DNA of 64,000 nt from Streptomyces pristinaespiralis (GCF_001278075.1 NZ_CP011340.1:3844001-3908000), one strand, 5' to 3'. Numbered from the stretch's first letter, positions 35,117-43,787 are shown. The notes: generated by a model not told the origin, from the sequence alone. Program-made: numbers and translations.

Positions 35117-35992
35117 ATGCCACTGCCGCGCATCGGAGTCGTCATCGTGACCATGGGCACGCGACCGCGTGAACTGGACGCACTGCTCGCGTCGGTGGGC
35201 GGACAGGACGTCCCCCCGGCGCGGATCGTGCTGGTCGGCAACGCGACTCCGCTCACCGACGTGTCGGCGGACGTGACCAAGATCCCGCTCGAGGAGAACC
35301 TGGGCTGCCCCGGTGGGCGGAACGTCGGGCTGCGGGCGCTGCTCGAGTCGGGTGACGTGGACGTCGTCGTCGAACTGGACGACGACGGGCTGCTCATCGC
35401 CGACGACGTCTTCCGCAAGGTGCAGCGGTTGTACGCGGCGGATCCGGCGCTCGGAATCGTGTCCTTCCGCGTCGCCGACGAACTCGGTGAGACGCAGCGG
35501 CGGCACGTGCCGCGGCTGAGGGCCGGTGACCCCATGCGGCGCGGGCCGGTGACCGCCTTCCTCGGAGGTGGCCATGCCCTGTCGGTGCCGATGCTCGCCG
35601 AGATCGGCACCTGGCCGGAGCACTTCTTCTTCTGCCACGAGGAGACCGACCTCGCCTGGCGCGCCCTCGACGCGGGCTGGAAGATCCTCTACGAACCCGA
35701 CCTCGTCCTCCAGCACCCCAAAACCTCCCCGGCCAGGCACGCGGTGTACCACCGCTTCACCGCTCGCAACCGGGTCTGGCTGGCCAGGCGACGGCTCCCG
35801 CTCCCCCTGGTGCCGGTCTACCTGGGCGTATGGATCCTGCTCCACCTGGTCCGCACCCGTTCCGTGTCCGGGCTGGGAGCCTGGGCCGCGGGGCTTCTCG
35901 AAGGAATGCGCACGCCGTGCGGAGGTCGTCGGCCGATGAAATGGCGCACCGTGTGGCACATGACCCGGCTCGGCCGGCCCCCGGTCGTCTGA
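35117..35992 (+). CDS. Family 2 glycosyltransferase
   Basis: About 291 residues from ATG 35117 (MPLPRIGVVIVTMGTRP). GT-A features: ARIVLVGNATPL, NLGCPGGRNVGLRALLE, the metal-binding VELDDDGLL (DDD near 98) and FFFCHEETDLAWRALDAGW, typical of rhamnosyl/galactofuranosyl-type transferases. A C-terminal hydrophobic stretch (LPLVPVYLGVWILLHLV) may bind the membrane. The acceptor is unknown. The last codons are part of a 29-bp tandem repeat that continues past the stop. Confidence 0.87.
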   Translation: MPLPRIGVVIVTMGTRPRELDALLASVGGQDVPPARIVLVGNATPLTDVSADVTKIPLEENLGCPGGRNVGLRALLESGDVDVVVELDDDGLLIADDVFRKVQRLYAADPALGIVSFRVADELGETQRRHVPRLRAGDPMRRGPVTAFLGGGHALSVPMLAEIGTWPEHFFFCHEETDLAWRALDAGWKILYEPDLVLQHPKTSPARHAVYHRFTARNRVWLARRRLPLPLVPVYLGVWILLHLVRTRSVSGLGAWAAGLLEGMRTPCGGRRPMKWRTVWHMTRLGRPPVV

Positions 35993-36050
35993 CCCGGCCC
36001 GGCCGGCCGCCGGTCGTCTGAACCGGCTCGGCCGGCCCCCGGTCGTCCTG
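35963..36050. repeat. 29-bp unit in three tandem copies covering a gene's 3' end
   Basis: Units at 35963-35991, 35992-36020 and 36021-36050 share CCGGCTCGGCCGGCC and GGTCGTC(T/C)TG with few differences. The first copy encodes TRLGRPPVV and the stop of the glycosyltransferase. The others lie downstream, so the stop-containing end has been duplicated. Confidence 0.8.
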
Positions 36051-36090
36051 CGGCGGCCGGGCCCGATCGGCAGGTCCCCAGGAGGAACCG

Positions 36091-36672
36091 CTACGGCCGT
36101 TGCCATCCCGGGTCGCGGCCGATCAGGGCCAGCAGGCGGTCGAGGTCGGACGCCCCGGCGCCGCCGTCGGGCAGGGGGAACTCCTCGCCGAAGGCGCCCA
36201 TCTTCCGTCCGGTGGGAGCGAGCTCTTCGCAGGACCGGAACGCTTCGGCGACGACGACTGGGTCGGGCGTGTAGTCCTGTCCGGTGGCACGGGCGAGGTC
36301 CCAGGCGTGCACCGTGAGGTCGTCGAGGGCCATCCGGCCGACGGTGGCCGCCGGCAGACCCATGGCGCCCGACGTGCCCTCCTCCGCGCCGGGCTCCGCC
36401 CATGCCTTCACCAGTGCGGCCGTCTCCTTCTCGAATGCGGCACGCCAGTCGCCCTGCCCGACGTAGTCCGGTGTGGCGGAGAAATCCGCCTCCTTCTTCG
36501 CCGCCAGGAACTGGAAGTTGACCATGACGTGGAACAGGTGGTTCGTCAGGCCGCGCACGTCGTACTCGGAGCACGGGGTGGGGTGGCCGAGCTGTTCGTC
36601 GGTGATGCCGCACACCACCGGAACGGAGCGCTCTGCGGCCGCTGCGAGCAGTTCACTGAGGGGTTTCGTCAT
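36091..36672 (-). CDS. TIGR03086-type DinB/MDMPI-fold protein
   Basis: About 193 residues from ATG 36672 (MTKPLSELLAAAAERSVPVV). It shows the actinobacterial maleylpyruvate isomerase-like N-terminal pattern: TPCSEYDVRGLTNHLFHVMV, with a metal-type histidine in NHLFH, and LTVHAWDLARATGQ with a second histidine. TIGR03086 members are predicted metal-binding, possibly mycothiol-dependent. Function here is unknown. It is divergent from the AraC-type regulator, which could control it. Confidence 0.82.
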   Translation of the reverse strand: MTKPLSELLAAAAERSVPVVCGITDEQLGHPTPCSEYDVRGLTNHLFHVMVNFQFLAAKKEADFSATPDYVGQGDWRAAFEKETAALVKAWAEPGAEEGTSGAMGLPAATVGRMALDDLTVHAWDLARATGQDYTPDPVVVAEAFRSCEELAPTGRKMGAFGEEFPLPDGGAGASDLDRLLALIGRDPGWQRP

Positions 36673-36746
36673 ACGTTCACGGTAGGCACCGCCACCCCGG
36701 CCGCGTATTGAAGAAACGCGACACCCGGCGGTCCTAGGATCGGAAC

Positions 36747-37649
36747 ATGACCGGTCCGCGGCGCGACACACGAGGCATCGTGGAGGCCCGTGAACTCTTC
36801 GCGCGGGTCCGTTTCCGGCGACGCCAGCCCCACCCCGCCCTGCGCCCGTATCTCGAGCACTACTGGCTGATCGACTGGGACCTGACCGAGCCGTACGCCT
36901 CCCATGTGGTTCCCCACCCGTCGGTCAACGTGGTCTTCCAGCGGTACGCCGACGAGCCCGCCCGTGCCGAGGTCGCCGGTATCGGGTTGGAGTTGTTCAC
37001 GCAGAAGCTGGCGGGGCGTGGCCGGGTCTGCGGGGTGCAGTTCCGGCCCGGCGGCTTCCGGCCGTTCGCGCCGGACCGGCCGGTGTCGGACTGGACGGGA
37101 CAGCGGCTGCCGATCGGTGACGTGTTCCTGCCGGGTCGCGACGAGGAGACGCTTCGCACCGCCGCGCACGCCGTCGTGGACCCGGATGACGAGGACGCCA
37201 GGGTGGCCGCGCTGGACGCCTTCCTGCTCGGGCTCGACCCGCAGCCGGACCCCCGGGCGGAGCTCGCCATGGAGCTCGTCGAGCGGGTCCGTTCCGACCG
37301 TTCCGTGCGGCGTGTTTCCCAACTCGCCGACATGGCCGGCCTGTCGGCCCGGGCCCTGCAGCGTCTCTTCGCCGGCTGGGTGGGCGTGGGGCCCAAGTGG
37401 GTCATCCTGCGCTACCGCATCCACGAGGCACTGGAGCGCGCCGAACAGGCGGAGCAGGCCGGGCAGGCCCGGCCTGCCGACGGAACGACCGGTGGGACGG
37501 TGGAGCGACCGGCGGGCGGACCCGGAAGCGGTGTCGACTGGGCCGCGCTCGCCGACGACCTGGGTTACAGCGATCAGGCGCATCTCGTAAGGGACTTCAC
37601 GGCGACGGTCGGCGTCCCCCCGTCGGCGTACACGAGGGCAGCGCGGTAG
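36747..37649 (+). CDS. AraC-family regulator (DUF6597-type N-terminus)
   Basis: 300 residues. The N-terminal domain (HPALRPYLEHYWLIDWDL, CGVQFRPGGFRPF) is the family's ligand-binding part. The C-terminal double HTH begins SVRRVSQLADMAGLSARALQ near 190 and includes WVILRYRIHEALER and DLGYSDQAHLVRDFTATVG. An extra Ala/Gly-rich insert (about 235-262) splits the two helices' subdomains. Divergent from the DinB-type gene across 74 bases. Confidence 0.88.
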   Translation: MTGPRRDTRGIVEARELFARVRFRRRQPHPALRPYLEHYWLIDWDLTEPYASHVVPHPSVNVVFQRYADEPARAEVAGIGLELFTQKLAGRGRVCGVQFRPGGFRPFAPDRPVSDWTGQRLPIGDVFLPGRDEETLRTAAHAVVDPDDEDARVAALDAFLLGLDPQPDPRAELAMELVERVRSDRSVRRVSQLADMAGLSARALQRLFAGWVGVGPKWVILRYRIHEALERAEQAEQAGQARPADGTTGGTVERPAGGPGSGVDWAALADDLGYSDQAHLVRDFTATVGVPPSAYTRAAR

Positions 37650-37694
37650 CCGAACGGCCGGGCCGCTGTCGTACCCGGGCCCTACAGTGCGGAC

Positions 37695-38237
37695 ATGGAC
37701 GGCAAAGTGATCCCGGTACGCATCGAGCCATGGTCCGAGGACGACCTCGGTCTGCTCCGGGCGGCGAACGCCCCCGAGCTGATGGACCACCTCGGCGGCC
37801 CGGAGACGGAGGAGCAGCTCCTCAACCGCCATCGGCGGTACGTCGACCTGAGCGCGGACCGCACCGGGCGCGGCCGGATGTTCCGCATAGTCCTGGAGAC
37901 CGGCGAGGGGGACGGCGGTCGGGCCGCGGGCACGGTCGGCTTCTGGGAGCAGACCTGGGAGGACGAGCAGGTCTACGAGACGGGATGGAGCGTGCTGCCC
38001 GCGTTCCAGGGCCTCGGGATCGCTACGGCGGGGACGCTGGCGGTCGTCGAGGCGGCGCGGGCCGAGCGGAAGCACCGGTTCCTGCACGCCTTCCCGTCCG
38101 TCTCCAACGCCCCGTCGAACGCGGTGTGCAGGAAGGCGGGCTTCTCCCTCGTCGGCGAGTGCGATTTCGAGTACCCGCCGGGCAATCTGCTGCGCAGCAA
38201 CGACTGGTGCCTCGACCTGGGGCCGACGCACGGGTGA
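37695..38237 (+). CDS. GNAT-family N-acetyltransferase (RimJ/RimL-like)
   Basis: 180 residues. Begins IPVRIEPWSEDDLGLLRAAN; the acetyl-CoA motif is VLPAFQGLGIATAG near residues 102-115, followed by NAPSNAVCRKAGFSLVGECD, the usual N-x2-S-x2-v-x-x-K-x-GF block of RimJ/L and other GNATs. Substrate unknown. It follows the AraC gene after 45 bases on the same strand. Confidence 0.87.
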   Translation: MDGKVIPVRIEPWSEDDLGLLRAANAPELMDHLGGPETEEQLLNRHRRYVDLSADRTGRGRMFRIVLETGEGDGGRAAGTVGFWEQTWEDEQVYETGWSVLPAFQGLGIATAGTLAVVEAARAERKHRFLHAFPSVSNAPSNAVCRKAGFSLVGECDFEYPPGNLLRSNDWCLDLGPTHG

Positions 38238-38426
38238 ACCGGACGCACGGGTGAGCCAGGTGCGGCCCCGCGCCGCCGTCATCCGGGAGGCGCGGCGTCC
38301 GGCGGCGGCGTCCAGGGGCGCCCGGTGCTGCGGCGCCGCCCGGCGCGGCCCGGTACGTCCGCCCGGCGTGGTGGCCGGTGCGGCACCGCCGGGGAAAGCG
38401 CTGGCCGCTCCACCACCGCCTTTGAC

Positions 38427-39164
38427 ATGCTGGGCGCTGTGAACGGACCGGAGATCACCGTCGACGTCGCCCCCGAGCTGCGTCTCTTCGTCCCGTCGGA
38501 CTACCGCCAGGGCCCTACGGCCCTGACCACCGACGGCTCCTCGACGCTCGGCCATGTCGTGGAATCCCTGGGCGTGCCACTCACCGAGGCGGGCCGGCTG
38601 ATGGTCGACGGCCGCCAGGTCCCCACCTCGCACATCCCGGGCGCGGGTGAGCACGTCGAGGTGCACGGCGTGGACCGCCCGCAGCAGGTGCCCGGCGCCC
38701 CGCTCCGCTTCCTGCTCGACGTCCACCTCGGCACGCTGGCCCGGCGGCTCCGTCTGCTCGGTGTCGACGCGGCGTACGAGAACGAGGACATCGGCGACCC
38801 GGCGCTCGCCACGCTCTCCGCGAAGGAGCGGCGGGTGCTGCTCTCGCGCGACCGCGGGCTGCTGCGCCGCCGCGAGATCTGGGCGGGCGCGTACGTGTAC
38901 AGCGACCGGCCCGACGACCAACTGCGGGACGTGCTCCAGCGTTTCGCCCCCACGCTCGCACCCTGGACGCGGTGCACGGCCTGCAACGGCCCGCTGAAGG
39001 AGGCGGACAAGGACTCCGTGCAGGAACAGCTTCAGCACGGCACGCAGCGCACGTACGACGTCTTCGCCCAGTGCACGGCCTGTGGCCGGGTGTACTGGCG
39101 CGGCGCCCACCACGCCCGCCTCGAGGCGATCGTCACGGACGCACTGCGCGCCTCGGGCGCGTAG
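38427..39164 (+). CDS. Mut7-C RNase-domain protein with ubiquitin-like N-terminus
   Basis: About 245 residues from ATG 38427 (or GTG 38439). The N-terminal 85 residues (VDVAPELRLFVPSDYRQGPT to HVEVHGVDRP) form a ThiS/ubiquitin-like fold. The rest is Mut7-C: FLLDVHLGTLARRLRLLGVD with its acidic residues, LLSRDRGLLRR, and a zinc ribbon with C-x2-C pairs (CTACNGPL and CTACGRVYW). This PIN-like family is a predicted RNase. No RBS is obvious, so leaderless translation is possible. Upstream 190 bases hold nothing recognisable. Confidence 0.85.
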   Translation: MLGAVNGPEITVDVAPELRLFVPSDYRQGPTALTTDGSSTLGHVVESLGVPLTEAGRLMVDGRQVPTSHIPGAGEHVEVHGVDRPQQVPGAPLRFLLDVHLGTLARRLRLLGVDAAYENEDIGDPALATLSAKERRVLLSRDRGLLRRREIWAGAYVYSDRPDDQLRDVLQRFAPTLAPWTRCTACNGPLKEADKDSVQEQLQHGTQRTYDVFAQCTACGRVYWRGAHHARLEAIVTDALRASGA

Positions 39165-39334
39165 GACCGGCCGGCCCCCGGGCGCCGCCTGTGGGTTTCC
39201 GGCCGGTGGTCCGGACCTGTCCCGGGCCGGGTTGCCGGACCCGCCGTCGCCTGCGCCGCCCTCGGGACCCGCCTCCGGCCGCGGGGTGCGGGACCCACCC
39301 CCGGTTACGGCTGCGCTAGCGCCTCCGGCACCGC

Positions 39335-39955
39335 TCACACCGTCCGAGAGCCCGCTTCCGGCCGCGCCTGCGGCCCCGCTTCCGCGCACGGCTCCGTGAG
39401 ATAGCGCTGCACCGTCGGGGCGAGCCAGCCGACGACCTCGTCGTGGGTCATCTCCACTGCGGGCGGGAACCGCAGCACGTACCGGGCCATCGCCATGCCG
39501 ACTATCTGGGAGGCGATGAGCGCCGCGCGGCGCGGCGCTTCGGCGGGATCGGGGCACAGCGCGAGGGCGACCGGCCCCAGCTGATCACGGAAGATCGCGC
39601 GGGCGCGCTCCGCCGCCACCTCGTTCGTGACGGCCGCGCGCAGCAGCGCCGTCAGGACCTCGTCCTGCTCCCAGCGGTCGAGAAAGTGGGTGACGAGGGC
39701 CGCTCCCGCGTGCCGGACGGGGAGCGCGCCCAGCTCCGGCAGCCGCAGGTCGAACTCGGAGGCGGCCGCGAAGAGTCCCTCCTTGTTGCCGTAGTAGCGC
39801 ATCACCATCGAGGGGTCGATTCCCGCGTCGCGTGCGATCGCGCGGATCGTCGCCCGCTCGTACCCGTCGGCGGCGAAACGCTCGCGGGCGGCTTCGAGGA
39901 TGGCGGCCCTGGTCACGTCCGACCGGCGGGGTGCGCCGGGTGCTTCCGTCGTCAT
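39335..39955 (-). CDS. TetR-family regulator (predicted controller of the FAD monooxygenase)
   Basis: 206 residues. The HTH reads FAADGYERATIRAIARDAGI, then DPSMVMRYYGNKEGLF (about 25-60). The C-terminal domain is of the TetR_C_17-like type with LTALLRAAVTNEVAAERARA. It is divergent from the monooxygenase gene, and the 141-base gap carries four copies of an inverted repeat, a typical layout for a repressor of itself and its neighbour. Inducer unknown, probably a small aromatic or antibiotic. Confidence 0.9.
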   Translation of the reverse strand: MTTEAPGAPRRSDVTRAAILEAARERFAADGYERATIRAIARDAGIDPSMVMRYYGNKEGLFAAASEFDLRLPELGALPVRHAGAALVTHFLDRWEQDEVLTALLRAAVTNEVAAERARAIFRDQLGPVALALCPDPAEAPRRAALIASQIVGMAMARYVLRFPPAVEMTHDEVVGWLAPTVQRYLTEPCAEAGPQARPEAGSRTV

Positions 39956-39970
39956 GCCAACAACTGTAGG

Positions 39971-39985
39971 CCAACGAGTGTTGAC
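39971..39985. promoter_or_regulatory. Operator copy A near the TetR start
   Basis: CCAACGAGTGTTGAC has CAAC/GTTG inverted arms around four bases and lies 16 bases before the TetR start. It matches the three copies at 40013-40055. A degenerate half (CCAACAACTG) precedes it at 39958. Confidence 0.55.
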
Positions 39986-40012
39986 AATCCAGAGCAGGGG
40001 CCCCTAACGTTG

Positions 40013-40055
40013 CCAACAAGCGTTGACCAACAGATGTTGACTTACAAGCGTTGAC
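40013..40055. promoter_or_regulatory. Operator array, three copies in phase, before the monooxygenase gene
   Basis: CCAACAAGCGTTGAC (40013-40027), CCAACAGATGTTGAC (40027-40041) and TTACAAGCGTTGAC (40042-40055) follow each other with a 14-base period. The common palindrome is CAAC-N4-GTTG; the last copy is degenerate in its left arm. The monooxygenase start is 41 bases further on. Confidence 0.6.
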
Positions 40056-40096
40056 CCATCGGCGCAGCCCTTCGGCGCCCGGACCAGGAGGCAGCC

Positions 40097-41602
40097 ATGA
40101 CCGGCAGGCCCAGCACCGGAAGCACGAACGTTCACCGGACCTCGCCGCAGGCCACTCCGACCACCGAACCCGCCGCGCACCCGGGCGGCGCCGGGTTCGA
40201 CACCGACGTCCTGGTCGTAGGGGCGGGCCCCACCGGGATGCTGCTCGCCGGCGACCTGGCCGCCGCGGGAGTCGGCGTCACGCTGATCGAGCGCCGCCCC
40301 CACGAGAGGAGCAACATCACCCGCGCCTTCGGCGTGCACGCACGCACCCTGGAGCTGCTCGACGCCCGCGGCCTCGCCGACGAACTGGTGCGGCAGGGCA
40401 CTCCGATCACCGGCCTCAGGCTGTTCCGGCGCCTGTCCCTCGACCTGTCCCGGCTGCCCTCACGCTTCCCGTTCCTCCTCATCACCCCGCAGTACGAGGT
40501 GGAGAAGCTGCTGGAGCGCCGCGCGGTCGCCGCCGGCGTCGAATTCCGGTACGGGACGGAGCTCACCGGCCTCGAGCTCTCCGGCTCCTCCGTCACCGCG
40601 CACACGACGGACGCGACCGGCACCCGGACCACTCTTCGCGCGCGCTACGCGGTCGGCGCCGACGGCGTGCGCAGCACCGTGCGCGAGGCGATCGGCCTGC
40701 CCTTCCCCGGCGTCTCCGTGATCAGGTCCATCGTGCTCGCCGATGTGAAGCTCGCCGAAGAGCCCGCCGACCTCCTCACGGTCAACGGCGTGGGGGACGC
40801 GTTCGCCTTCATCGCCCCCTTCGGTGACGGCTGGTACCGCGTCATGGGCTGGAACCGCGGCCGTCAGGTGGCGGACGACGAGCCCGTCGGCCTCGACGAG
40901 GTCCGCGACATCGCCCGCCGCGCCCTCGGGACCGACTTCGGGATGCACGACGCCCGCTGGATCTCCCGGTTCCACAGCGACGAACGCCAGGCGCCGTCCT
41001 ACCGCAAAGGCCGCGTCTTCCTCGCCGGCGACGCCGCCCACGTCCACTCCCCCGCCGGCGGCCAAGGAATGAACACCGGCCTCCAGGACGCGGCGAACCT
41101 CTCCTGGAAGCTCGCCTCCGTCGTCCTGGGCCGCGCCCCCGACCCCGAAGTCCTCCTGGACAGCTACGAGTCGGAGCGCCACCCGGTCGGCGCCGCGGTC
41201 CTGCGCAGCAGCGGCGCCATCGTGCGCCTCGCCATGGCTCGCACCCCCCTCCGGCGTGCGGCACGCTCACTGGCCGCCGCCTTCCTGAGCGCCGTCCGCC
41301 CCGCCTCCGCCAAGGCGATGGGCATGATCTCGGGCATCGGCATCTCGTACGACGCACCCCGCGGCTCCCACCGCCTCACCGGACGGCGCGCGCCCGACCT
41401 GCGCCTGACCGAGGGCAGGCTCTACGAGCTGCTCCGCGGGGGCGAGTTCGTCCTGGTGGCGCCTCCCGGCGGCGAGCCCGACGTCCCGCCCGTCCCCGGC
41501 CGTGTCATACGGGCCCACTGGACGACGGACCGGCGCACCGCGCTCCTCGTCCGCCCCGACGGCTACATCGCCTGGGCGTCGGGAGCCGGCACACCCCGGT
41601 GA
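40097..41602 (+). CDS. FAD-dependent aromatic monooxygenase (PHBH/TetX-like)
   Basis: 501 residues. The FAD dinucleotide motif is VLVVGAGPTGMLLAGDLA near residues 36-53, ending IERRPHE. The second FAD motif, GRVFLAGDAAHVHSPAGGQGMN (quoted FLAGDAAHVHSPAGGQG), lies near 310. The C-terminal thioredoxin-like part (residues about 430-501) is present. The family hydroxylates aromatic rings, including antibiotics such as rifampicin and tetracycline. CCAGGAGG precedes the ATG. Predicted repression by the divergent TetR protein suggests an inducible detoxification or catabolic enzyme. Confidence 0.9.
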   Translation: MTGRPSTGSTNVHRTSPQATPTTEPAAHPGGAGFDTDVLVVGAGPTGMLLAGDLAAAGVGVTLIERRPHERSNITRAFGVHARTLELLDARGLADELVRQGTPITGLRLFRRLSLDLSRLPSRFPFLLITPQYEVEKLLERRAVAAGVEFRYGTELTGLELSGSSVTAHTTDATGTRTTLRARYAVGADGVRSTVREAIGLPFPGVSVIRSIVLADVKLAEEPADLLTVNGVGDAFAFIAPFGDGWYRVMGWNRGRQVADDEPVGLDEVRDIARRALGTDFGMHDARWISRFHSDERQAPSYRKGRVFLAGDAAHVHSPAGGQGMNTGLQDAANLSWKLASVVLGRAPDPEVLLDSYESERHPVGAAVLRSSGAIVRLAMARTPLRRAARSLAAAFLSAVRPASAKAMGMISGIGISYDAPRGSHRLTGRRAPDLRLTEGRLYELLRGGEFVLVAPPGGEPDVPPVPGRVIRAHWTTDRRTALLVRPDGYIAWASGAGTPR

Positions 41603-41639
41603 CCCGGCAGGACCACGGCGATCCGGCAGGGCCCGGCCG

Positions 41640-42242
41640 TCAGAAGACGTACGGGTCCCCGGTGGCGGGGACCAGCACGCGGTGCGTGTCGTTCTCCGGG
41701 TTCCGGTCGCTCGCCCCGCCGTTCCACGCGGTGGCGACGTGCAGCACGACCTCGTGCGGGCTGCCCGCCGTGCCCAGCTCCAGGCCGAGGGTCCGGCCCG
41801 GACCGTTCACGGGCAGGGCGCCCGTCGCACACAGCAGCTCCCGTTCGGCAGCCCGCAGGCACCCGCGCGGCAGGTTCGGTGTACCGGCCGGCGGCACGGA
41901 CAGCGTGAGACGCACGGTCACCCCGGCGAGTGCAGAGGGACCGTGGTTCAGCGTCGTCACAGAGATCGCGATCCGCCCGTCGGTCAGCGAGACCCGGCCG
42001 TGGTGCGCCACGTCGGCCTCCGGCGCGATGCCCGCGACACCGACGCCGCTTCCCGCACCGGCGCCGTCGACACCAGCGCCGTCCGCACCTCCACTGCCGA
42101 CGCCACCGCCGTCCACACCCCCGCTGCCGAGGCCACCGCCGTCCACACCCCCGCTGCCGACACCCGCACTCGCCGCCTCCGCACCGACCACCAGCAGTAC
42201 GGCCGCGGCCCCCACCGACAGGGCCCTTCGCATCGCATACAT
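41640..42242 (-). CDS. Secreted protein with Gly-rich repeats and CARDB/DUF11-like domain
   Basis: About 200 residues from ATG 42242 (MYAMRRALSVGAAA), or ATG 42233. The signal peptide ends near GAEAASA. Residues about 26-65 are repeats of GSGGVDGGG type, encoded by tandem 30- to 36-base units. The rest looks like a beta-sandwich: RIAISVTTLNHGPSALAGVT and LHVATAWNGGASDRNPENDT, resembling CARDB or DUF11 adhesion modules. One disulfide pair is likely (RGCLRAAERELLCATG). No LPXTG anchor is seen. Confidence 0.7.
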   Translation of the reverse strand: MYAMRRALSVGAAAVLLVVGAEAASAGVGSGGVDGGGLGSGGVDGGGVGSGGADGAGVDGAGAGSGVGVAGIAPEADVAHHGRVSLTDGRIAISVTTLNHGPSALAGVTVRLTLSVPPAGTPNLPRGCLRAAERELLCATGALPVNGPGRTLGLELGTAGSPHEVVLHVATAWNGGASDRNPENDTHRVLVPATGDPYVF

Positions 42243-42363
42243 GAGCCAGAAGATACCTATTGCCCGAAAATACGAGTGATTGCCCGGGAACTCCGGCGCG
42301 TCCTGCCGACTTATTCTGGCGGCGTCGCGATCACCATCGATCACACGCGCGAGGAGCTACGAC

Positions 42364-43128
42364 ATGAGCACCGCTGGGACACCCGTCGCCGTCGTCACCG
42401 GAGCCAGCAGCGGCATCGGTGCGGCCACCGGGCGCCAACTGGCCGCCGCCGGCTATCACGTGGTCCTCACCGCCCGCCGCAAGGACCGCATCGAGGCGCT
42501 CGCCGCGGAGCTCACCGCCGCCGGACACCGGGCCACCGCCTACGCCCTCGACGTCACGGACCGCCCCGCCGTCGACTCCTTCGCCGCCACCCTGGACCGC
42601 TGCGACGTACTGGTGAACAACGCCGGAGGAGCCTTGGGCGCCGACCCCGTCGCCACCGGCGATCCCGCCGACTGGCGCCGCATGTTCGAGGTCAACGTCA
42701 TCGGCACGCTCCACCTCACCCAGGCCCTGCTGCCGGCCCTGACCGCGAGCGGCGACGGCACGGTCGTGATCCTCTCGTCCACCGCGGGCCTCAGCACCTA
42801 CGAGGGCGGCGGCGGTTACGTCGCGGCCAAGCACGGCGAACACGTCCTCGCCGAGACCCTCCGGCTGGAGATCGTCGGCACCCCGGTCCGGGTGATCGAG
42901 ATCGCCCCGGGCATGGTCAGGACCGAGGAGTTCGCGACCACCCGCTTCCGCGGGGACACCGACAAGGCCGCCAAGGTCTACGCGGGTGTGGCCGAGCCGC
43001 TCACCGCCGACGACGTGGCGGACACCATCACCTGGGCCGTCACCCGCCCGTCGCACGTCAACATCGATCTGCTGGTCGTCAGGCCCCGCGCCCAGGCGTC
43101 CAACTCGAAGGTCCACAGGGAGCTGTGA
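42364..43128 (+). CDS. Short-chain dehydrogenase/reductase
   Basis: 254 residues from ATG 42364 (MSTAGTPVAVVTGASSGIGA). Classical SDR features: TGASSGIG cofactor loop near 12-19, NNAGG near 88, catalytic serine in VVILSSTAG, and the Tyr-x3-Lys pair in GGYVAAKHG near 156. It resembles YdfG-type 3-hydroxy acid/serine dehydrogenases. The frame is open upstream to 42280 but GAGGAG before 42364 supports this start. Its TGA overlaps the ATG of the next gene (TGATG). Confidence 0.9.
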   Translation: MSTAGTPVAVVTGASSGIGAATGRQLAAAGYHVVLTARRKDRIEALAAELTAAGHRATAYALDVTDRPAVDSFAATLDRCDVLVNNAGGALGADPVATGDPADWRRMFEVNVIGTLHLTQALLPALTASGDGTVVILSSTAGLSTYEGGGGYVAAKHGEHVLAETLRLEIVGTPVRVIEIAPGMVRTEEFATTRFRGDTDKAAKVYAGVAEPLTADDVADTITWAVTRPSHVNIDLLVVRPRAQASNSKVHREL

Positions 43129-43667
43129 TGACCCAGGCCCCGACCATCACCCGGCTGACCCCGGCTTCGCTGCCCGCCGCCGCCCCCGATCTCGCCGCAC
43201 TGCTCCTCGACGCGGTGGACGACGGCGCCTCCGTGGGCTTCACCTCCTCCCTCACCTCCGCACAGGCCGAGGCCTGGTGGCGGGCCCTCGCCCCCGACCT
43301 CACCGACGAACGCGTGGTCCTGTGGGCCGCCCACGACGGCGGCCGGCTCATAGGCACCGTGCAGCTCAGACTCGAGACGTCCCCCAACGGCCGGCACCGC
43401 GCCGAGATGGCCAAGCTCCTGGTCCACCGCACGGCCCGGGGGCGCGGCGTCGCCCGTCGCCTCCTCGCCACGGCCGAAGCGTTCGCCGCCGAGTCAGGCC
43501 GCACCCTGCTGATGCTGGACACCCAGACCGGCAGCACGGCGGAGAGCCTCTACCGCACCGCGGGCTGGTCGGTCCTCGGCACGCTCCCCGACTACGCCGC
43601 GGACCCTTCCGGCGCGCTGCGTCCGACGACGTTCTTCCACAAGTCCCTGCCGGTGGCGAGCGGCTGA
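43128..43667 (+). CDS. GNAT-family N-acetyltransferase
   Basis: 179 residues, coupled to the SDR gene by a one-base overlap (TGATG). The acetyl-CoA loop is VHRTARGRGVARRLL near 103-117, followed by LLMLDTQTGSTAESLYRTAG and WSVLGTLPDYA, as in general GNATs. Substrate unknown. It ends the transcription unit; a terminator follows. Confidence 0.88.
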   Translation: MTQAPTITRLTPASLPAAAPDLAALLLDAVDDGASVGFTSSLTSAQAEAWWRALAPDLTDERVVLWAAHDGGRLIGTVQLRLETSPNGRHRAEMAKLLVHRTARGRGVARRLLATAEAFAAESGRTLLMLDTQTGSTAESLYRTAGWSVLGTLPDYAADPSGALRPTTFFHKSLPVASG

Positions 43668-43677
43668 GACGTGGAGC

Positions 43678-43704
43678 GGCCCCGGACCGCTCCGGTCCGG
43701 GGCC
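43678..43704. terminator. Bidirectional terminator between acetyltransferase and rtcB
   Basis: GGCCCCGGACCG (43678-43689) and CGGTCCGGGGCC (43693-43704) form a perfect 12-bp stem with a 3-base loop. It sits 10 bases after the acetyltransferase stop and 83 bases from the end of the convergent rtcB. Confidence 0.7.
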
Positions 43705-43787
43705 CCGCCGGGGAAGTACAGGGCCGGGCCACTCGGCCGCGGCCCGTCCCCCTTCGCCCCCGGCCCTTCGCCCTTCGCTGCCGGCCC

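Noticed and set aside
36669..39557. A 962-codon open frame on the minus strand across several genes
   Set aside because: It lies opposite the AraC, GNAT and Mut7-C genes, all with clear motifs. Its translation shows no domain.
39335..43667. TetR, FAD monooxygenase, secreted protein, SDR and GNAT as part of a natural-product cluster
   Set aside because: No core biosynthetic enzyme (PKS, NRPS, terpene synthase, RiPP precursor or maturase) is present; the group reads as separate small units.
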